64,000 bases of DNA from JBEKHT01 sp049516595. Its GTDB lineage: Bacteria > Chloroflexota > Anaerolineae > Anaerolineales > RBG-16-64-43. The notes below the pieces were generated by a model. It did no database searches and was not told the origin of the DNA. It saw only the letters and a program-made list of their open reading frames with translations. Positions 54,042 to 63,874 of the stretch are shown in pieces (positions within the stretch are counted from its first letter, which is position 1; every line of letters starts with the position of its first letter). Made by a program: the position numbers and the translations under genes. The stretch lies in NCBI GenBank assembly GCA_049516595.1, contig JBEKSY010000011.1, positions 31,915-95,914 of the forward strand. The letters are read 5' to 3'.

Positions 54042-54479
54042 TCACCCCAGGCGCTCGGGCCATGCTACCAATCCAACTCGTTGCGCCCCGCGCCAGAGGT
54101 CCTTGTCGTAGGTGGCCAACGTCACAGCCCTCTCCAAGGCACGTTGCCAGGAGAGAGCGCTCGCCAGGTGGACAGCATCGTACCCGCGAAGATCCTGCTC
54201 CCATGCCAGAGTGTCAGATTCGGCTGTGATGGCCTCTGTCAGTTGGATGGCTGTGAGTTCCGACCATTGCCTCCTGAACGCTCTCAGGGCAGCCTCGCCG
54301 TGCTGGCGATCAAGCGAGCCCAAACGCACGAGCTTGGCGATGGCTGCCGAGATCTCAGGGCGCGTGATCAGCGCTGTGCCGACCACGTCGGCTTGGCGGA
54401 CCAGCGCTTCCACTTCTCGCGATCCCGCTTCTGCAAGATAGCGCTTGGCGAACGCACTGGAGTCAACATACAGGATCAT
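54042..54479 (-). CDS. vapC: VapC-family PIN-domain toxin
   Basis: 145 residues. MILYVDSSAFAKRYLAEAGS has the first acidic residue, TALITRPEISAAIAKL the conserved Glu, and LRGYDAVHLASAL the central Asp of the PIN nuclease site, with ATYDKDLWRGA near the end. VapC toxins cleave RNA, often tRNA. The start overlaps the antitoxin stop by four bases, so they are translationally coupled. It appears intact. Confidence 0.9.
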   Translation of the reverse strand: MILYVDSSAFAKRYLAEAGSREVEALVRQADVVGTALITRPEISAAIAKLVRLGSLDRQHGEAALRAFRRQWSELTAIQLTEAITAESDTLAWEQDLRGYDAVHLASALSWQRALERAVTLATYDKDLWRGAQRVGLVAWPERLG

Positions 54480-54751
54480 CGTCTCTCCGCGACGATGGTC
54501 TCTGCAACCGTCCTCTTGCCTCGCGCCCTGGCCACCGGCTTCGCCGGAGAGAGTCTCTTCCCGCTCCAGCGGATCAGCCCGGCCTGGTCCAGCTCCGCAA
54601 GCCGTTCTTCAAGGGTCTGACCTTGAGGAATGAGCCGTCCTACGGGTTTCCCGCGCTCCGTGACGACGATCGTCTCACCCTGCTTGACGCGCCTTAGGTA
54701 CTCGCTCAGTCGCGACTTGAGTTCTCGCACTCCAACTGTCATCTCGCCCAT
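54476..54751 (-). CDS. vapB: Phd/VapB-family antitoxin
   Basis: 91 residues. MTVGVRELKSRLSEYLRRVK and GETIVVTERGKPVGRLIP are the Phd/YefM DNA-binding fold, and the C-terminal ~45 residues (ERLAELDQAGLIRWSGKRLS onward) are the toxin-wrapping tail. It should bind VapC and repress the promoter just upstream. GGGGGAGG precedes the ATG. Confidence 0.9.
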   Translation of the reverse strand: MGEMTVGVRELKSRLSEYLRRVKQGETIVVTERGKPVGRLIPQGQTLEERLAELDQAGLIRWSGKRLSPAKPVARARGKRTVAETIVAERR

Positions 54752-54782
54752 GGTTCCCGTCCTCCCCCGATCATGTGCCTAC

Positions 54783-54811
54783 ATTATACAACATGTGGAC
54801 ACTTTCTCCAA
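54783..54811 (-). promoter_or_regulatory. vapBC promoter
   Basis: On the minus strand TTGGAG (54811-54806), 17 bases and TATAAT (54788-54783), about 30 bases before the antitoxin start. The spacer and flank include ACATGT and CACATG, possible operator half-sites. Confidence 0.6.
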
Positions 54812-54901
54812 ACTCGCCGTGGTGCCGAATGACCAGGGGAGACAGCTGAGGTGGCCGAAAACCCCGTCTGAGCCTGATCAGGGAATTCCTGACTCGTACT
54901 G

Positions 54902-55548
54902 GGCGCCGGTAGTCGTGCTGTAATCTGTGGAGGACCGGAAAGGCGATGATTCTCCCTTGCTGTGGTCCCGCTCGCTGGGATTCGATCCTCCCTGGAATTC
55001 TCTGCCCAATCCTCTGATAGGGCCGGGCACGCTTGAAGTAGTCGACGTATTCCTGGACTAGGCGATGCCAATGTCTTTCTGCGACGATTAGCAGGGGATC
55101 GAGGCCTTCTCTCCGCACACTGTCCAGGAACCGTTCGCAGCCCCAATTGGCCTTCGGGGCGGGATAGGGCATCTTCAGGACTTCGCTGGAGCTTGCCTTG
55201 GCGACTCGTGCGAAATCGTCGCCGTCCTTGCTGTCCCGATTGCGAATGAGAAAACGCGGCGCTTGGCCAAAGGGCGTAGCTTGGCGAAGTTGCCGTGCCC
55301 CCCAGGCGTCGGTTGGGTGGGAGGTGAACCCAAACTGAACGACCCGCGGTGAGGCGAGTTCGATGATGAAGAATGCGTAGATCTGCCGGAAGAACAGGTC
55401 GATGACTGGAAGGAAGTCGTAGGCCCACACCAGTTGGGCGTGATTCCTGACGAAAGTTGACCCATTCTGACCTGGGGCGGGTAGGGGGCGTGCCAGACGG
55501 ATGTACTTCTGGATCGTCGCCCCCTGGCCCCCGGCCTGCCGATCCGGG
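54902..55548 (-). pseudogene. Decayed integrase-core transposase, copy 2, 5'-truncated
   Basis: Reads ATIQKYIRLARPLPAPGQNG, FVRNHAQLVWAYDFLPVIDL, FFRQIYAFFIIEL, HPTDAWGARQLRQATPFGQA, NRDSKDGDDFARVAKASSSE, SVRREGLDPLLIVAERHWHR and YVDYFKRARPYQRIGQRIPG, parallel to copy 1 but diverged. The first catalytic Asp (AYDF) is kept, yet the N-terminal third is missing: at about 55550 the sequence switches to an IS91-like remnant on the other strand. The frame also runs on past the normal C-terminus. Confidence 0.8.
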
Positions 55549-55549
55549 G

Positions 55550-56067
55550 CAGGCTGCAAACCAGTCGGTTCGGGCAAAGCGGCCCTCAGGTACTTGGCCC
55601 CGTACATCTTCCGTGTCGCCCTCAGCAATCGCCTCTTGATGAAGCTCGAAAACCACCGCGTCACATTCCCCTACACCGCTTCGCAAACGGGCCAGACCAA
55701 ACTCTGCACGCACCCGCGCGGGGGGCACGTTGCCCGTCCATGAGTTCTTGCATCGCTTCCTACGACATGTCCTGCCCAAAGGGTTCGTCAAGGTCCGCTG
55801 CGTCAGTGGCGGACGCAACTACCGCTACTACAGGGTCTTCCCCGTGCCGGGGCTCTTCGGCAGCCCGGCTCACCGAGCACGGCTGGCCGCCCTGAGCCAG
55901 CAGCCGCGCAGCAGCGACTCAGTGCGACCGAGATGGAGCCGCCGGTTCAGGCTACCGGGCCCGCGCTCAACCATCTGGCTTTGGACGACACCGTCCGTTG
56001 CCCCATCTGTGGTTGTCCGATGCAGGTGCGCACCCTGCCTCCCATCCAGGCCGGTTGCCCACCTTGA
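55550..56067 (+). pseudogene. IS91-family transposase remnant (C-terminal part)
   Basis: Begins mid-protein with CKPVGSGKAALRYLAPYIFR, VALSNRLLMKLENHRVTFPY and TASQTGQTKLC. After a frame change near 55728 it continues VHEFLHRFLRHVLPKGFVKV. It ends with a Cys-rich C-terminus, CPICGCPMQVRTLPPIQAGC, and a stop at 56065-56067. The N-terminal zinc finger and catalytic tyrosines are absent. It abuts the truncated DDE transposase, so one insertion or rearrangement cut the other. Confidence 0.75.
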
Positions 56068-56464
56068 GCCTCACCACCGCTTGAGTCAGCCCCCGTTTCC
56101 GTCTCCCAAGCACCCAGCCGACTTCCTCACGGTGGCAGCTCCGTGTACCCTTCCGCCGCCCAAACATCTCCAGCACTTCTCGCACATGCTGCTCGGCCAG
56201 CCTAGCCCGCCTCCCCCACCCGAGCTAGGCGCCGTGGTGATCCTTTCCTCCACCACGTCACTCCCAAGTCCAATCCGCCATCCCCGGCACCACCAGCCTT
56301 GCTCGCCCCGCCTACTTTCCTCAAGCCCCAAGCTACCCCAAACTTGTTTCGACCCGGTTTGGCCCGGCCGCCTCCCGGCTTAGTTCAACTCGGGATCATG
56401 TGGCGGCTTCGCCCCACATCAGTCCTTAACCGTTGGGCAGCAGGTGAAGCTCGTTTCCTTGGGC
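56068..56464. other. C-rich spacer after the IS91 remnant
   Basis: About 400 bases, Pro/Ser-rich in every frame and with no protein family I recognise. It may include the former end of the IS91-like element, but I see no clear terminal motif. Confidence 0.4.
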
Positions 56465-56493
56465 TTGCCATAGCATGGTAGCCGTGTTATCAT
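56465..56493 (+). promoter_or_regulatory. higBA promoter (second locus)
   Basis: TTGCCA (56465-56470), 17 bases and TATCAT (56488-56493). The -10 box ends six bases before the CTG codon that aligns with the normal HigB start, the same geometry as the leaderless transposase promoter at 23033. Confidence 0.55.
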
Positions 56494-56499
56494 GTTGCT

Positions 56500-56799
56500 C
56501 TGATCCAGAGCTTCCATAAGCGGGCCACCGAAGACGTCTTCAACGGTGTGAATTCAGCCGCCGCGCGAAGACAGTGCCCGCAGGGGCTCTGGGCACTCGC
56601 CCGAAGGAAGCTTGACCAGCTCGACTCTGCTCAGGAGCTCAAAGATCTGGGTGTCCCGCCGGGCAACCGACTAGAGCCCCTGCGTGGGGATCGGACAGGG
56701 CAACATAGCATCCGGATCAACGAACAGTATCGGATCTGTTTCGTCTGGACACGGCAAGGGCCTGGAGAGGTCGAGATCGTCGACTACCACATGGCGTAG
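56500..56799 (+). CDS. higB: HigB-family toxin with a non-ATG start
   Basis: From a CTG at 56500 the protein (99 residues) starts IQSFHKRATEDVFNGVNSAA and continues RRKLDQLDSAQELKDLGVPP, GNRLEPLRGDRTGQHSIRIN and EQYRICFVWTRQGPGEVEIV, a complete HigB mRNA interferase. Relatives begin with Met at this CTG position; here no in-frame ATG exists before an upstream stop. A GTG at 56548 would give a shorter 83-residue product lacking the first strand. The toxin may thus be weakly translated or start at CTG. The antitoxin follows 24 bases later. Confidence 0.78.
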   Translation: MIQSFHKRATEDVFNGVNSAAARRQCPQGLWALARRKLDQLDSAQELKDLGVPPGNRLEPLRGDRTGQHSIRINEQYRICFVWTRQGPGEVEIVDYHMA

Positions 56800-56823
56800 G
56801 GTGCGAAGATTGGGGAGGTACAT

Positions 56824-57144
56824 ATGGTGCGCGTTCCCACACACAGAGAGCCCACCCATCCCGGTGAGATGCTGCTTGAGGAGTTCCTCAAGCCGATGGA
56901 GGTCAGCCAGCGAGAACTGGCAGACGCTCTCCACATGCCTTACCAGCGCGTCAATGAGATTGTGAACGCGCGGCGGGGAATCACTCCTGCGACGGCCTTG
57001 AGGTTGGCGAAGTACTTTGGGACCACTGAGGGCTACTGGATGAACCTCCAGCAGCGGTGGGATCTATACCGAGCGCGGCGGACGGAGGCCAGCGTTCTCA
57101 GGGACATTCGGCCACATCAGCACACGACTCCATCCCCGGGCTGA
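56824..57144 (+). CDS. higA: HigA-family antitoxin
   Basis: 106 residues; GGGGAGG lies upstream of the ATG. HPGEMLLEEFLKPMEVSQRE, ADALHMPYQRVNEIVNARRG, TPATALRLAKYFGTTEGYWM and LQQRWDLYRARR are the standard HigA HTH sequence. It neutralises HigB and represses the operon. Unlike the HigA inside the IS1-like element it has no peptidase domain. Confidence 0.92.
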   Translation: MVRVPTHREPTHPGEMLLEEFLKPMEVSQRELADALHMPYQRVNEIVNARRGITPATALRLAKYFGTTEGYWMNLQQRWDLYRARRTEASVLRDIRPHQHTTPSPG

Positions 57145-57491
57145 GGTGACCCGCTACCTCACATCTATGAATGCGCTGTCCTTGTCAAGGGCGTAGCAGA
57201 GATTCCCTCAAGGCATCCCCCCCACGATCGAGCCGGTCCTACCAGAAACATCTAACCCCCCTGCCCCGTACGGGGCAGGTTCGCCGTCAGAGCGGCATAA
57301 GCATCCTCAGCCGGGTCGTCGCAATGAACCCTCGTTCCGAGGGTGGGCTCGCGTGTCTGAGGGGCACATGCTAGGCCCGCGGCCTGGCCTAGGGGGACGC
57401 CGAAAAACCTGATTGGTGTTGAGGTTTGATCGAGTCTAGTTGAGTCGCGGGATGTTCTTCATATCAGGATCCTATGGATGGGGGAACACCC
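57145..57491. other. Intergenic stretch with a 20-bp palindrome
   Basis: About 350 bases after higA. It contains CCTGCCCCGTACGGGGCAGG (57260-57279), a perfect palindrome that can fold into a hairpin but has no T-run. A sequence at about 57388-57415 (GCCGAAAAACC, TTGAGG) recalls the IS ends described above. No gene. Confidence 0.45.
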
Positions 57492-57895
57492 ATGTTGGGA
57501 CGACGCAAAGGCCAGCACAGTCTGTTCTCGGCGCACGGGTGGCCGCAGCGGGTTCCGGAAGACTCGTTCTATGCCCGCCTGGGCGCGGTCTGTGACGAAG
57601 CTGTTCGGGGATGGAGACCTGGAGGGCATGTATCCTGGCCTGCACTGCGCGGGCCAAGGGGGCGGGCTGGCGCTCTGCGGGCCAGGGGACGGGGAGTCCC
57701 GACCACGGGCGTCCGAGTTGGCCGCCCTCGCTGATGAGCGGGATTCTGTTGCTGCCGTACTTCGAAGAAGTCAGCGACGAGGAAGCGGTGGCTCGGCTAT
57801 GTTTCGATCTGCGCTGGAAAGTGGCGTTGCAGTTGCCGTTGGCCTTTGTGCCACCGCATCCTCGCCCCAGCGTGTCCCGGGCGTCCTCCTGTTGA
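57492..57895 (+). pseudogene. IS1182-like transposase N-terminal remnant
   Basis: Starts MLGRRKGQHSLFSAHGWPQR with VPEDSFYARLGAV, then shifts frame. Later it reads LLPYFEEVSDEEAVARLCFD and LRWKVALQLPL, all hallmarks of the DUF772 N-terminal domain of IS1182/IS5-type transposases. The catalytic C-terminal domain is missing and the frame ends at 57895. Non-functional. Confidence 0.75.
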
Positions 57896-57928
57896 GGACC
57901 TCTTCCCCTGGGCGCACTCCGCATTGGA

Positions 57929-59713
57929 TCAGCGGGCGGGAGGCAATGGAAGGTCCTCAAGTTGGACGATCCGATCGCGGATCGCGTCAAATCCGCTCTG
58001 CCAGAAGGCGGCCTCCTGGATGTGAATCCCGGCCTTCGAAAGAATGCGGTCGGGGCTGGCCGAGCCCCCGGCCGAGAGGATCTCCAGGTACTCTGGGATG
58101 AACGATTTCCCCTGAGCCTGATACCTGCGGTAGAGCGAGAACACCAGGAGCTGACCGAAGGCATAGGCGTAGACGTAGAAGGGCACCTCATAGATGTGGG
58201 GGATCGACACCCACTCCCAGCGAAACTCCGGGGCCAGGTCCAGGGAATCTCCAAACTGGTCCCGCAGGTTCTCAAGATAACGCCGCGAGAGTTCCTCGAC
58301 CGAGGCCCCTTGGGGGATAAGCTCGTGAGCCTCTTTCTCGAAAAGGGAAAAGTAGGCTTGGCGGCCGATCGTTGCGTAGGCATCGTCGATCTGGCGGAAA
58401 AGCAGGTCGCGGCGCACGGCCTCGTCCTTCTCCTGGGCCAGCAGGCGATCCACCAGGAGCATCTCCGCAAAGGTGGAGGCCGTCTCCGCCAGGGGCAGGG
58501 AAGAATGGAAGGTGAACAGGGAGTGGCCTGAGGCGAGCTCGGAGTGGATGGCATGCCCCAGCTCGTGCGCCAGGGTGGCCACATCCTCGGCCCGCCCCTG
58601 GTAGTTGGCCTGGACCCAGGGGACCAGTTTCGGCTCGACGGGCGCGCAAAAAGCCCCTCCTCGCTTCCCCGGGCGCACCTCGGAATCAAGATGATCGGCC
58701 TCAAGGACCCGTTCCGCCAGATCGGCCAGCCGCGGCTCGAAGCTGTCTAAACTCTCCATGACCTGGCGGATGCCGGCCGCAAACTCGTAGCGCTTCTCGG
58801 CGCTGGCCACGGGGGCGTAGAGGTCATAGCGGCGCAGGCGTGGCATCTTCAGCCAGCGCGCCTTAAGCGCGAAGAATCGTTGGAACAGCGGAGCGTTCCG
58901 CCGACACACTTCCAGGAGCGTCTCCACCACGGGATCGGGCAGGTCGTTGGCGAGATTGCGCACCGCCTGAGGGGAGCGGAACTTGCGGAGTCCCAGGTTT
59001 TCGTTCCGCCAGTCGCGGACCAGGGCGCTGTAGATGAGCCCCAGGATCGCTCCATCCTCGGCGTAGACCTTGTACTGGGATTGGTAGGCCGCGGCCCGCA
59101 GGCCCGGGTCGGGTGACCTGACGAAGACCATCAGTTCGCCTCGGGTCAACTCGCGCACCTGACCTTCGACCTCCAGCCGGAAGACGTAGCGGTTGGTCAG
59201 GGTGGAGTACAGGGTGCGCAACGCCTCCGTTCCGGTGACGTCCTTGAGGTTGATAACCTTTTCCTCGGGTTCGGAGAGGGTATGCGGCCGGAGCTTGCGC
59301 ATTTGCTCCAGGTGGTAAGTCGCGTCCCCCGCGCCGGCCTGCAGTCGTTCCGCGGCCGAGACTGGGAGTCCCTTCCACCACAGGCTGAAGAAAAGGGTGC
59401 GATTGTTGATTTCGGCCATCCGGTTGTCGAGGCGTCCCTTGAAGGCCAGGATCGTCTGGTCCTGCGTGTCCTCGGAGTAACGCAACTCGACAAATCCGCC
59501 GAGGCGATGGGCCAGGCGGGTGATCTCCTCGAGTTCAGCGAGGATCTCCAGGAAGGTCTCCAGCCGGATCGTCGGCTCAAGGCGGTCCCGGAAGGTCTCG
59601 AATCTCGAGACCCGCGCTTCGAGCTCGGAAAGCGAGGCCTCCATCTCCGCGGATTGCTCGGAGGGATAAAGATCGGCCAGAGACCAACGTTTCTGTTGAT
59701 AATTGGGCGGCAT
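57929..59713 (-). CDS. pepF: M3-family oligoendopeptidase F
   Basis: 594 residues from MPPNYQQKRWSLADLYPSEQ; an 18-residue extension upstream was not used. The zinc site is VATLAHELGHAIHSELASGH (HExxH), followed ~25 residues later by LAETASTFAEMLLVDRLL with the third ligand Glu. The N-terminal helical part and the C-terminal YVYAYAFGQLLVFSLYRRYQ segment are typical. It degrades short peptides in the cytoplasm. It is followed on the same strand by the IS1182 remnant region. Confidence 0.93.
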   Translation of the reverse strand: MPPNYQQKRWSLADLYPSEQSAEMEASLSELEARVSRFETFRDRLEPTIRLETFLEILAELEEITRLAHRLGGFVELRYSEDTQDQTILAFKGRLDNRMAEINNRTLFFSLWWKGLPVSAAERLQAGAGDATYHLEQMRKLRPHTLSEPEEKVINLKDVTGTEALRTLYSTLTNRYVFRLEVEGQVRELTRGELMVFVRSPDPGLRAAAYQSQYKVYAEDGAILGLIYSALVRDWRNENLGLRKFRSPQAVRNLANDLPDPVVETLLEVCRRNAPLFQRFFALKARWLKMPRLRRYDLYAPVASAEKRYEFAAGIRQVMESLDSFEPRLADLAERVLEADHLDSEVRPGKRGGAFCAPVEPKLVPWVQANYQGRAEDVATLAHELGHAIHSELASGHSLFTFHSSLPLAETASTFAEMLLVDRLLAQEKDEAVRRDLLFRQIDDAYATIGRQAYFSLFEKEAHELIPQGASVEELSRRYLENLRDQFGDSLDLAPEFRWEWVSIPHIYEVPFYVYAYAFGQLLVFSLYRRYQAQGKSFIPEYLEILSAGGSASPDRILSKAGIHIQEAAFWQSGFDAIRDRIVQLEDLPLPPAR

Positions 59714-59770
59714 AACCCTCACCTTTTCAGAACCAACAGCCTTGCGGTTTGTAACGGATGGACGCAAGCC

Positions 59771-60874
59771 CTAGTCCGGCTTGGGAGCCGGAGCCGAGGA
59801 CAGCAGGGCGCGGGCCGTTTCGCGCAGGAGGTGAATCGGTTTGCGCACGCGGTCCCGGGGATCCTCGAAGAACCAGACCTCCCACCCGTTGGCGGGCGCG
59901 CCCCGCACGGCCTGGGCAACCTGATGGATGGACCCTCGAGTGTCCTGCCAGCGCAGCGAGCCGTCGGCCAGCACCCGGGCATGAACGTTCCCCTCCTCTC
60001 CCAGGTAGAGGCGGGTCCCGGGCTCAAGCAGGCCCAGCTCGATCAAGGATCCAAAGGGAATGCGCAGAGCACGACGCGGCTCGAGAGGGGCCAGGTCCTC
60101 CTCGCCGAGTGCCAGGGGGGTCACGGCCTCGATTCGCTTGCGGGCCAGTCGCGCGTACTTGGCCTCCTGCTCGATACCGATCCAATGCCGGCGCAGGCGC
60201 TTGGCCACGGCTCCCGTCGTGCCTGTGCCAAAGAAGGGGTCAAGCACCACATCGCCTGAATTGGAGCTCGAGAGAATCACCCGGTAAAGCAGCGCTTCTG
60301 GTTTTTGGGTGGAATGGGCTTTCTCGCCGCGAACTTTCAACCGCTCGCGTCCCGTGCAGACCGGCAGCTGCCAGTCGCTGCGCATCTGCAGCTCCTCGTT
60401 CAGGGCGCGCATCGCGTGATGGTGGAACGTGTAGCTCGCCCCGCGCTCCTTTTGAGCCCAGAGCAAGGTCTCGTGAGCATTCGTGAACCGGACCCCCCGG
60501 AAGTTGGGCATGGGATTGGTCTTAACCCAGATGACGTCGTTGAGGATCCAGTAACCGAGATCCTGAAGGATCGAGCCGACGCGATAGATGTTGTGATACG
60601 TGCCGATGACCCACAAGGTCCCGGTGGGCTTCAGTACGCGCCGGCAGGCGTTCAGCCAAGCGCGGGTGAAGGCGTCGTACTCCGCGAAACTGCCAAAATG
60701 GTCCCAGAGGTCGTCCACCGCGTCGACCCGGGTCCGATTGGGACGCCAGAGTTCGTGGCGCAACTGCAGGTTGTAGGGGGGGTCCGCGAACACCAGGTCC
60801 ACCCAGGCTTCGGGCAGGCGTTGAAGGAGTTCGAGGCAATCCCCCACCAGTACCTGGTCCACAGACGTTTTCAT
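59771..60874 (-). CDS. CcrM-like adenine-N6 DNA methyltransferase with RAMA domain
   Basis: 367 residues from MKTSVDQVLVGDCLELLQRL. The catalytic motif VDLVFADPPYNLQL comes first and the S-adenosylmethionine site VVLDPFFGTGTTGAVAKRLR later, the beta-class order. EELQMRSDWQLPVCTGRERL matches the region around the DNA-contact loop of CcrM/HinfI methylases, so GANTC is the likely target. The C-terminal ~90 residues (FGSLIELGLLEPGTRLYLGE to NGWEVWFFE) form a RAMA domain. No restriction enzyme gene is nearby, so it is probably a solitary, epigenetic methylase. Confidence 0.9.
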   Translation of the reverse strand: MKTSVDQVLVGDCLELLQRLPEAWVDLVFADPPYNLQLRHELWRPNRTRVDAVDDLWDHFGSFAEYDAFTRAWLNACRRVLKPTGTLWVIGTYHNIYRVGSILQDLGYWILNDVIWVKTNPMPNFRGVRFTNAHETLLWAQKERGASYTFHHHAMRALNEELQMRSDWQLPVCTGRERLKVRGEKAHSTQKPEALLYRVILSSSNSGDVVLDPFFGTGTTGAVAKRLRRHWIGIEQEAKYARLARKRIEAVTPLALGEEDLAPLEPRRALRIPFGSLIELGLLEPGTRLYLGEEGNVHARVLADGSLRWQDTRGSIHQVAQAVRGAPANGWEVWFFEDPRDRVRKPIHLLRETARALLSSAPAPKPD

Positions 60875-60969
60875 CGGCCCCCCCTCTGCGCCGGAATCTC
60901 TAGCGCCCCGAAACGGGGCGCAAGAGCTCAAGTTCCCAGGCCCGCCCCGCTGAGGCGCCCTGGCGCCTT

Positions 60970-61270
60970 TCATTGGAGCGTCGGCCGCATGGGCAACCGC
61001 ACGCCCCCGGGCGTGCCCCCCGGGAACTGATCCAGCTCCCCCTTCTCGTGCGCCTGCTCGCGATCGCAGTATTCCCGCTGGCTCTTGCTCGAGAGGTAGG
61101 CACCGGTCGCCATGGAGAATCCCTCCCCGAATTGATTGGCGGACCCCAGGATCAGCATGACCTTGGCACCTGGCTCGGCGCCCACCCACCGGCCCACCAC
61201 GACGGAGGGGATGAGGAGGCCATCTGGGGCCGCGCGCTGTCCCCTGCAGAGCGCGACTGAGCTGGCGGGG

Positions 61271-61278
<8 letters not shown>
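60970..61278 (-). pseudogene. Fragment of a VIT1/CCC1-type iron-manganese transporter
   Basis: Inside a 102-residue frame is VMLILGSANQFGEGFSMATG AYLSSKSQREY, followed by REQAHEKGELDQFPGG. This matches the first membrane helix pair and start of the cytoplasmic domain of VIT-family transporters. Everything else of the ~230-residue protein is absent. The fragment lies between the methyltransferase and ychF and is not expected to be functional. Confidence 0.6.
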
Positions 61279-62350
<1,072 letters not shown>

Positions 62351-62359
62351 GAATTGTCC

Positions 62360-62388
62360 TTGACCGCAGGTGGGGCTTCTCTTATACT
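62360..62388 (+). promoter_or_regulatory. tRNA-Leu promoter
   Basis: TTGACC (62360-62365), 17 bases and TATACT (62383-62388), ten bases before the tRNA 5' end. Confidence 0.7.
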
Positions 62389-62398
62389 CTGGACGCGT

Positions 62399-62480
<82 letters not shown>

Positions 62481-62611
62481 CTGGGAAATTATAACATGTG
62501 GACGAGGCGGATTCCCCGCCTCAATTCGTTTTGGCAGATCTCTTTCCCTGCTGGGGATGAGATTCGCGCGCCCGCCGGCCGGGACCGACAGGCGCGGGTG
62601 GAGGCACTGGG

Positions 62612-62965
62612 TTGAAGCACGGGTTGGTCTTCCTGGCGGGGCTGGTCTTGGGGGCCGCGATGGGCCTCGCCTACGGCTGGGTCGTTAGTCCCGTCCAATA
62701 CACCGATGCTTCCCCCGGCGTGCTGCGCCCGGACTTTCGCAATGACTACGTGCTGATGGTAGCGGAATCCTACCTCGGCGATCATGATCTCCGGCAGGCC
62801 GCCAGCGAGTTGTCCCAGCTCGGTCAGCCGGATTTGGCGGGCTTGGTAAGACAAACCGCCGCTGCAGATCAGGCCGCCGGATACGCCCCCCAAGACCTCG
62901 AGCGCCTGAAGGCGCTGGCCGATGACCTGGGCCGCGCTCCGCTCGAATTCTTGCCCACCCCATGA
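62612..62965 (+). CDS. Membrane-anchored envelope protein, shorter paralogue
   Basis: 117 residues from a TTG start. An N-terminal anchor (LVFLAGLVLGAAMGLAYGWV) is followed by VLRPDFRNDYVLMVAESYLG and DLRQAASELSQLGQPDLAGL. The same pattern recurs in the next gene, which overlaps it by four bases, so the two are tandem paralogues in one operon. No family with a known function recognised. Confidence 0.7.
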   Translation: MKHGLVFLAGLVLGAAMGLAYGWVVSPVQYTDASPGVLRPDFRNDYVLMVAESYLGDHDLRQAASELSQLGQPDLAGLVRQTAAADQAAGYAPQDLERLKALADDLGRAPLEFLPTP

Positions 62966-63753
62966 GGCGGCTCCCCCTCTGGCTTCTCTTGGGTGTCTTG
63001 GTTGGGCTAGCGCTCGGCCTGACCTATGCCTGGGCCGTCCACCCGGTTGAGCTCAGCGGTGTGGCTCCCTCCGCCCTGCGAAAGGATTTCCAGAGTGAGT
63101 ATCTGGAACTGATCGCCTCTGCCTACAACGCAACCGGTAACCTGGAGCGGGCCCGAGCGCGGCTGGCGCTGTTCCCCTCGGTGGGATCCGCCGATCTGGC
63201 CGATCTGGCACGCCAGGTTTTCGCAAGCCGTGGCGCCGACTCCTCGGTGCGGGGACTGGCCACCCTCAGCGCAAGTCTGGCAACGCCAGTGGGAGCGCAA
63301 CCATCCGCGATCCCCACTGCCCAGCCTTCGGCCAGCCCGACGTTGGTGCCTCCTCTGCCGTTGACGTTGGTCCCTTCTGCCACCTTTATTCCGCAGGCTA
63401 CGCCGAGCGCCACTCCCCTAGCTCTCTTCACCCTCCTGGCCAAGAATCAGATCTGCGATCCCTCGGCTCAGGCCCCATTCCTGGAGGCGGTGGTTGCCAC
63501 GGCCGACGGGAACCCTCTCCCGGCGATCGAAGTTCGCATCCGCTGGGACGGGGGCCAAGACCACTTCTTCACCGGCCTGGAGCCCGACAAGGGCTTGGGC
63601 TACGGTGACTTTGAGATGACGCCGGGGATCACCTACCAGGTTCAGGTGGGAGCAAGCGGGGATTGGGTCGGCGGGCTGGTCGCGCCCTCCTGTGCCAAGA
63701 CCGACGGCACGTCTTACCCCGGCTCCGTCCTTCTCACCTTCGAGAGCAAGTAG
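62962..63753 (+). CDS. Membrane-anchored envelope protein with Ser/Pro linker, longer paralogue
   Basis: 263 residues. Anchor LPLWLLLGVLVGLALGLTYA, then ALRKDFQSEYLELIASAYNA and LERARARLALFPSVGSADLA as in the upstream paralogue. A long Pro/Ser/Thr linker (about 115-150) leads to an extra beta-rich domain (ICDPSAQAPFLEAVVATADG, LPAIEVRIRWDGGQDHFFTG) with two Cys that may form a disulfide. Extracytoplasmic; function unknown. Confidence 0.72.
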   Translation: MRRLPLWLLLGVLVGLALGLTYAWAVHPVELSGVAPSALRKDFQSEYLELIASAYNATGNLERARARLALFPSVGSADLADLARQVFASRGADSSVRGLATLSASLATPVGAQPSAIPTAQPSASPTLVPPLPLTLVPSATFIPQATPSATPLALFTLLAKNQICDPSAQAPFLEAVVATADGNPLPAIEVRIRWDGGQDHFFTGLEPDKGLGYGDFEMTPGITYQVQVGASGDWVGGLVAPSCAKTDGTSYPGSVLLTFESK

Positions 63754-63874
63754 CCCCAATCCCCTTTGGCCCGCCCGAGGCGTGGCGCGCGAGGAATCCG
63801 AGGCCGGCGGCCAGCGCCAACCGGCCGGGCCGGCGGCGGAAGCCGCAAAGGTCCGCAGTCCGATCGGCCTAGGG

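Noticed and set aside
57260..57279. Perfect 20-bp palindrome as a terminator
   Set aside because: No T-run follows and it lies over 100 bases after higA; kept only as a note.
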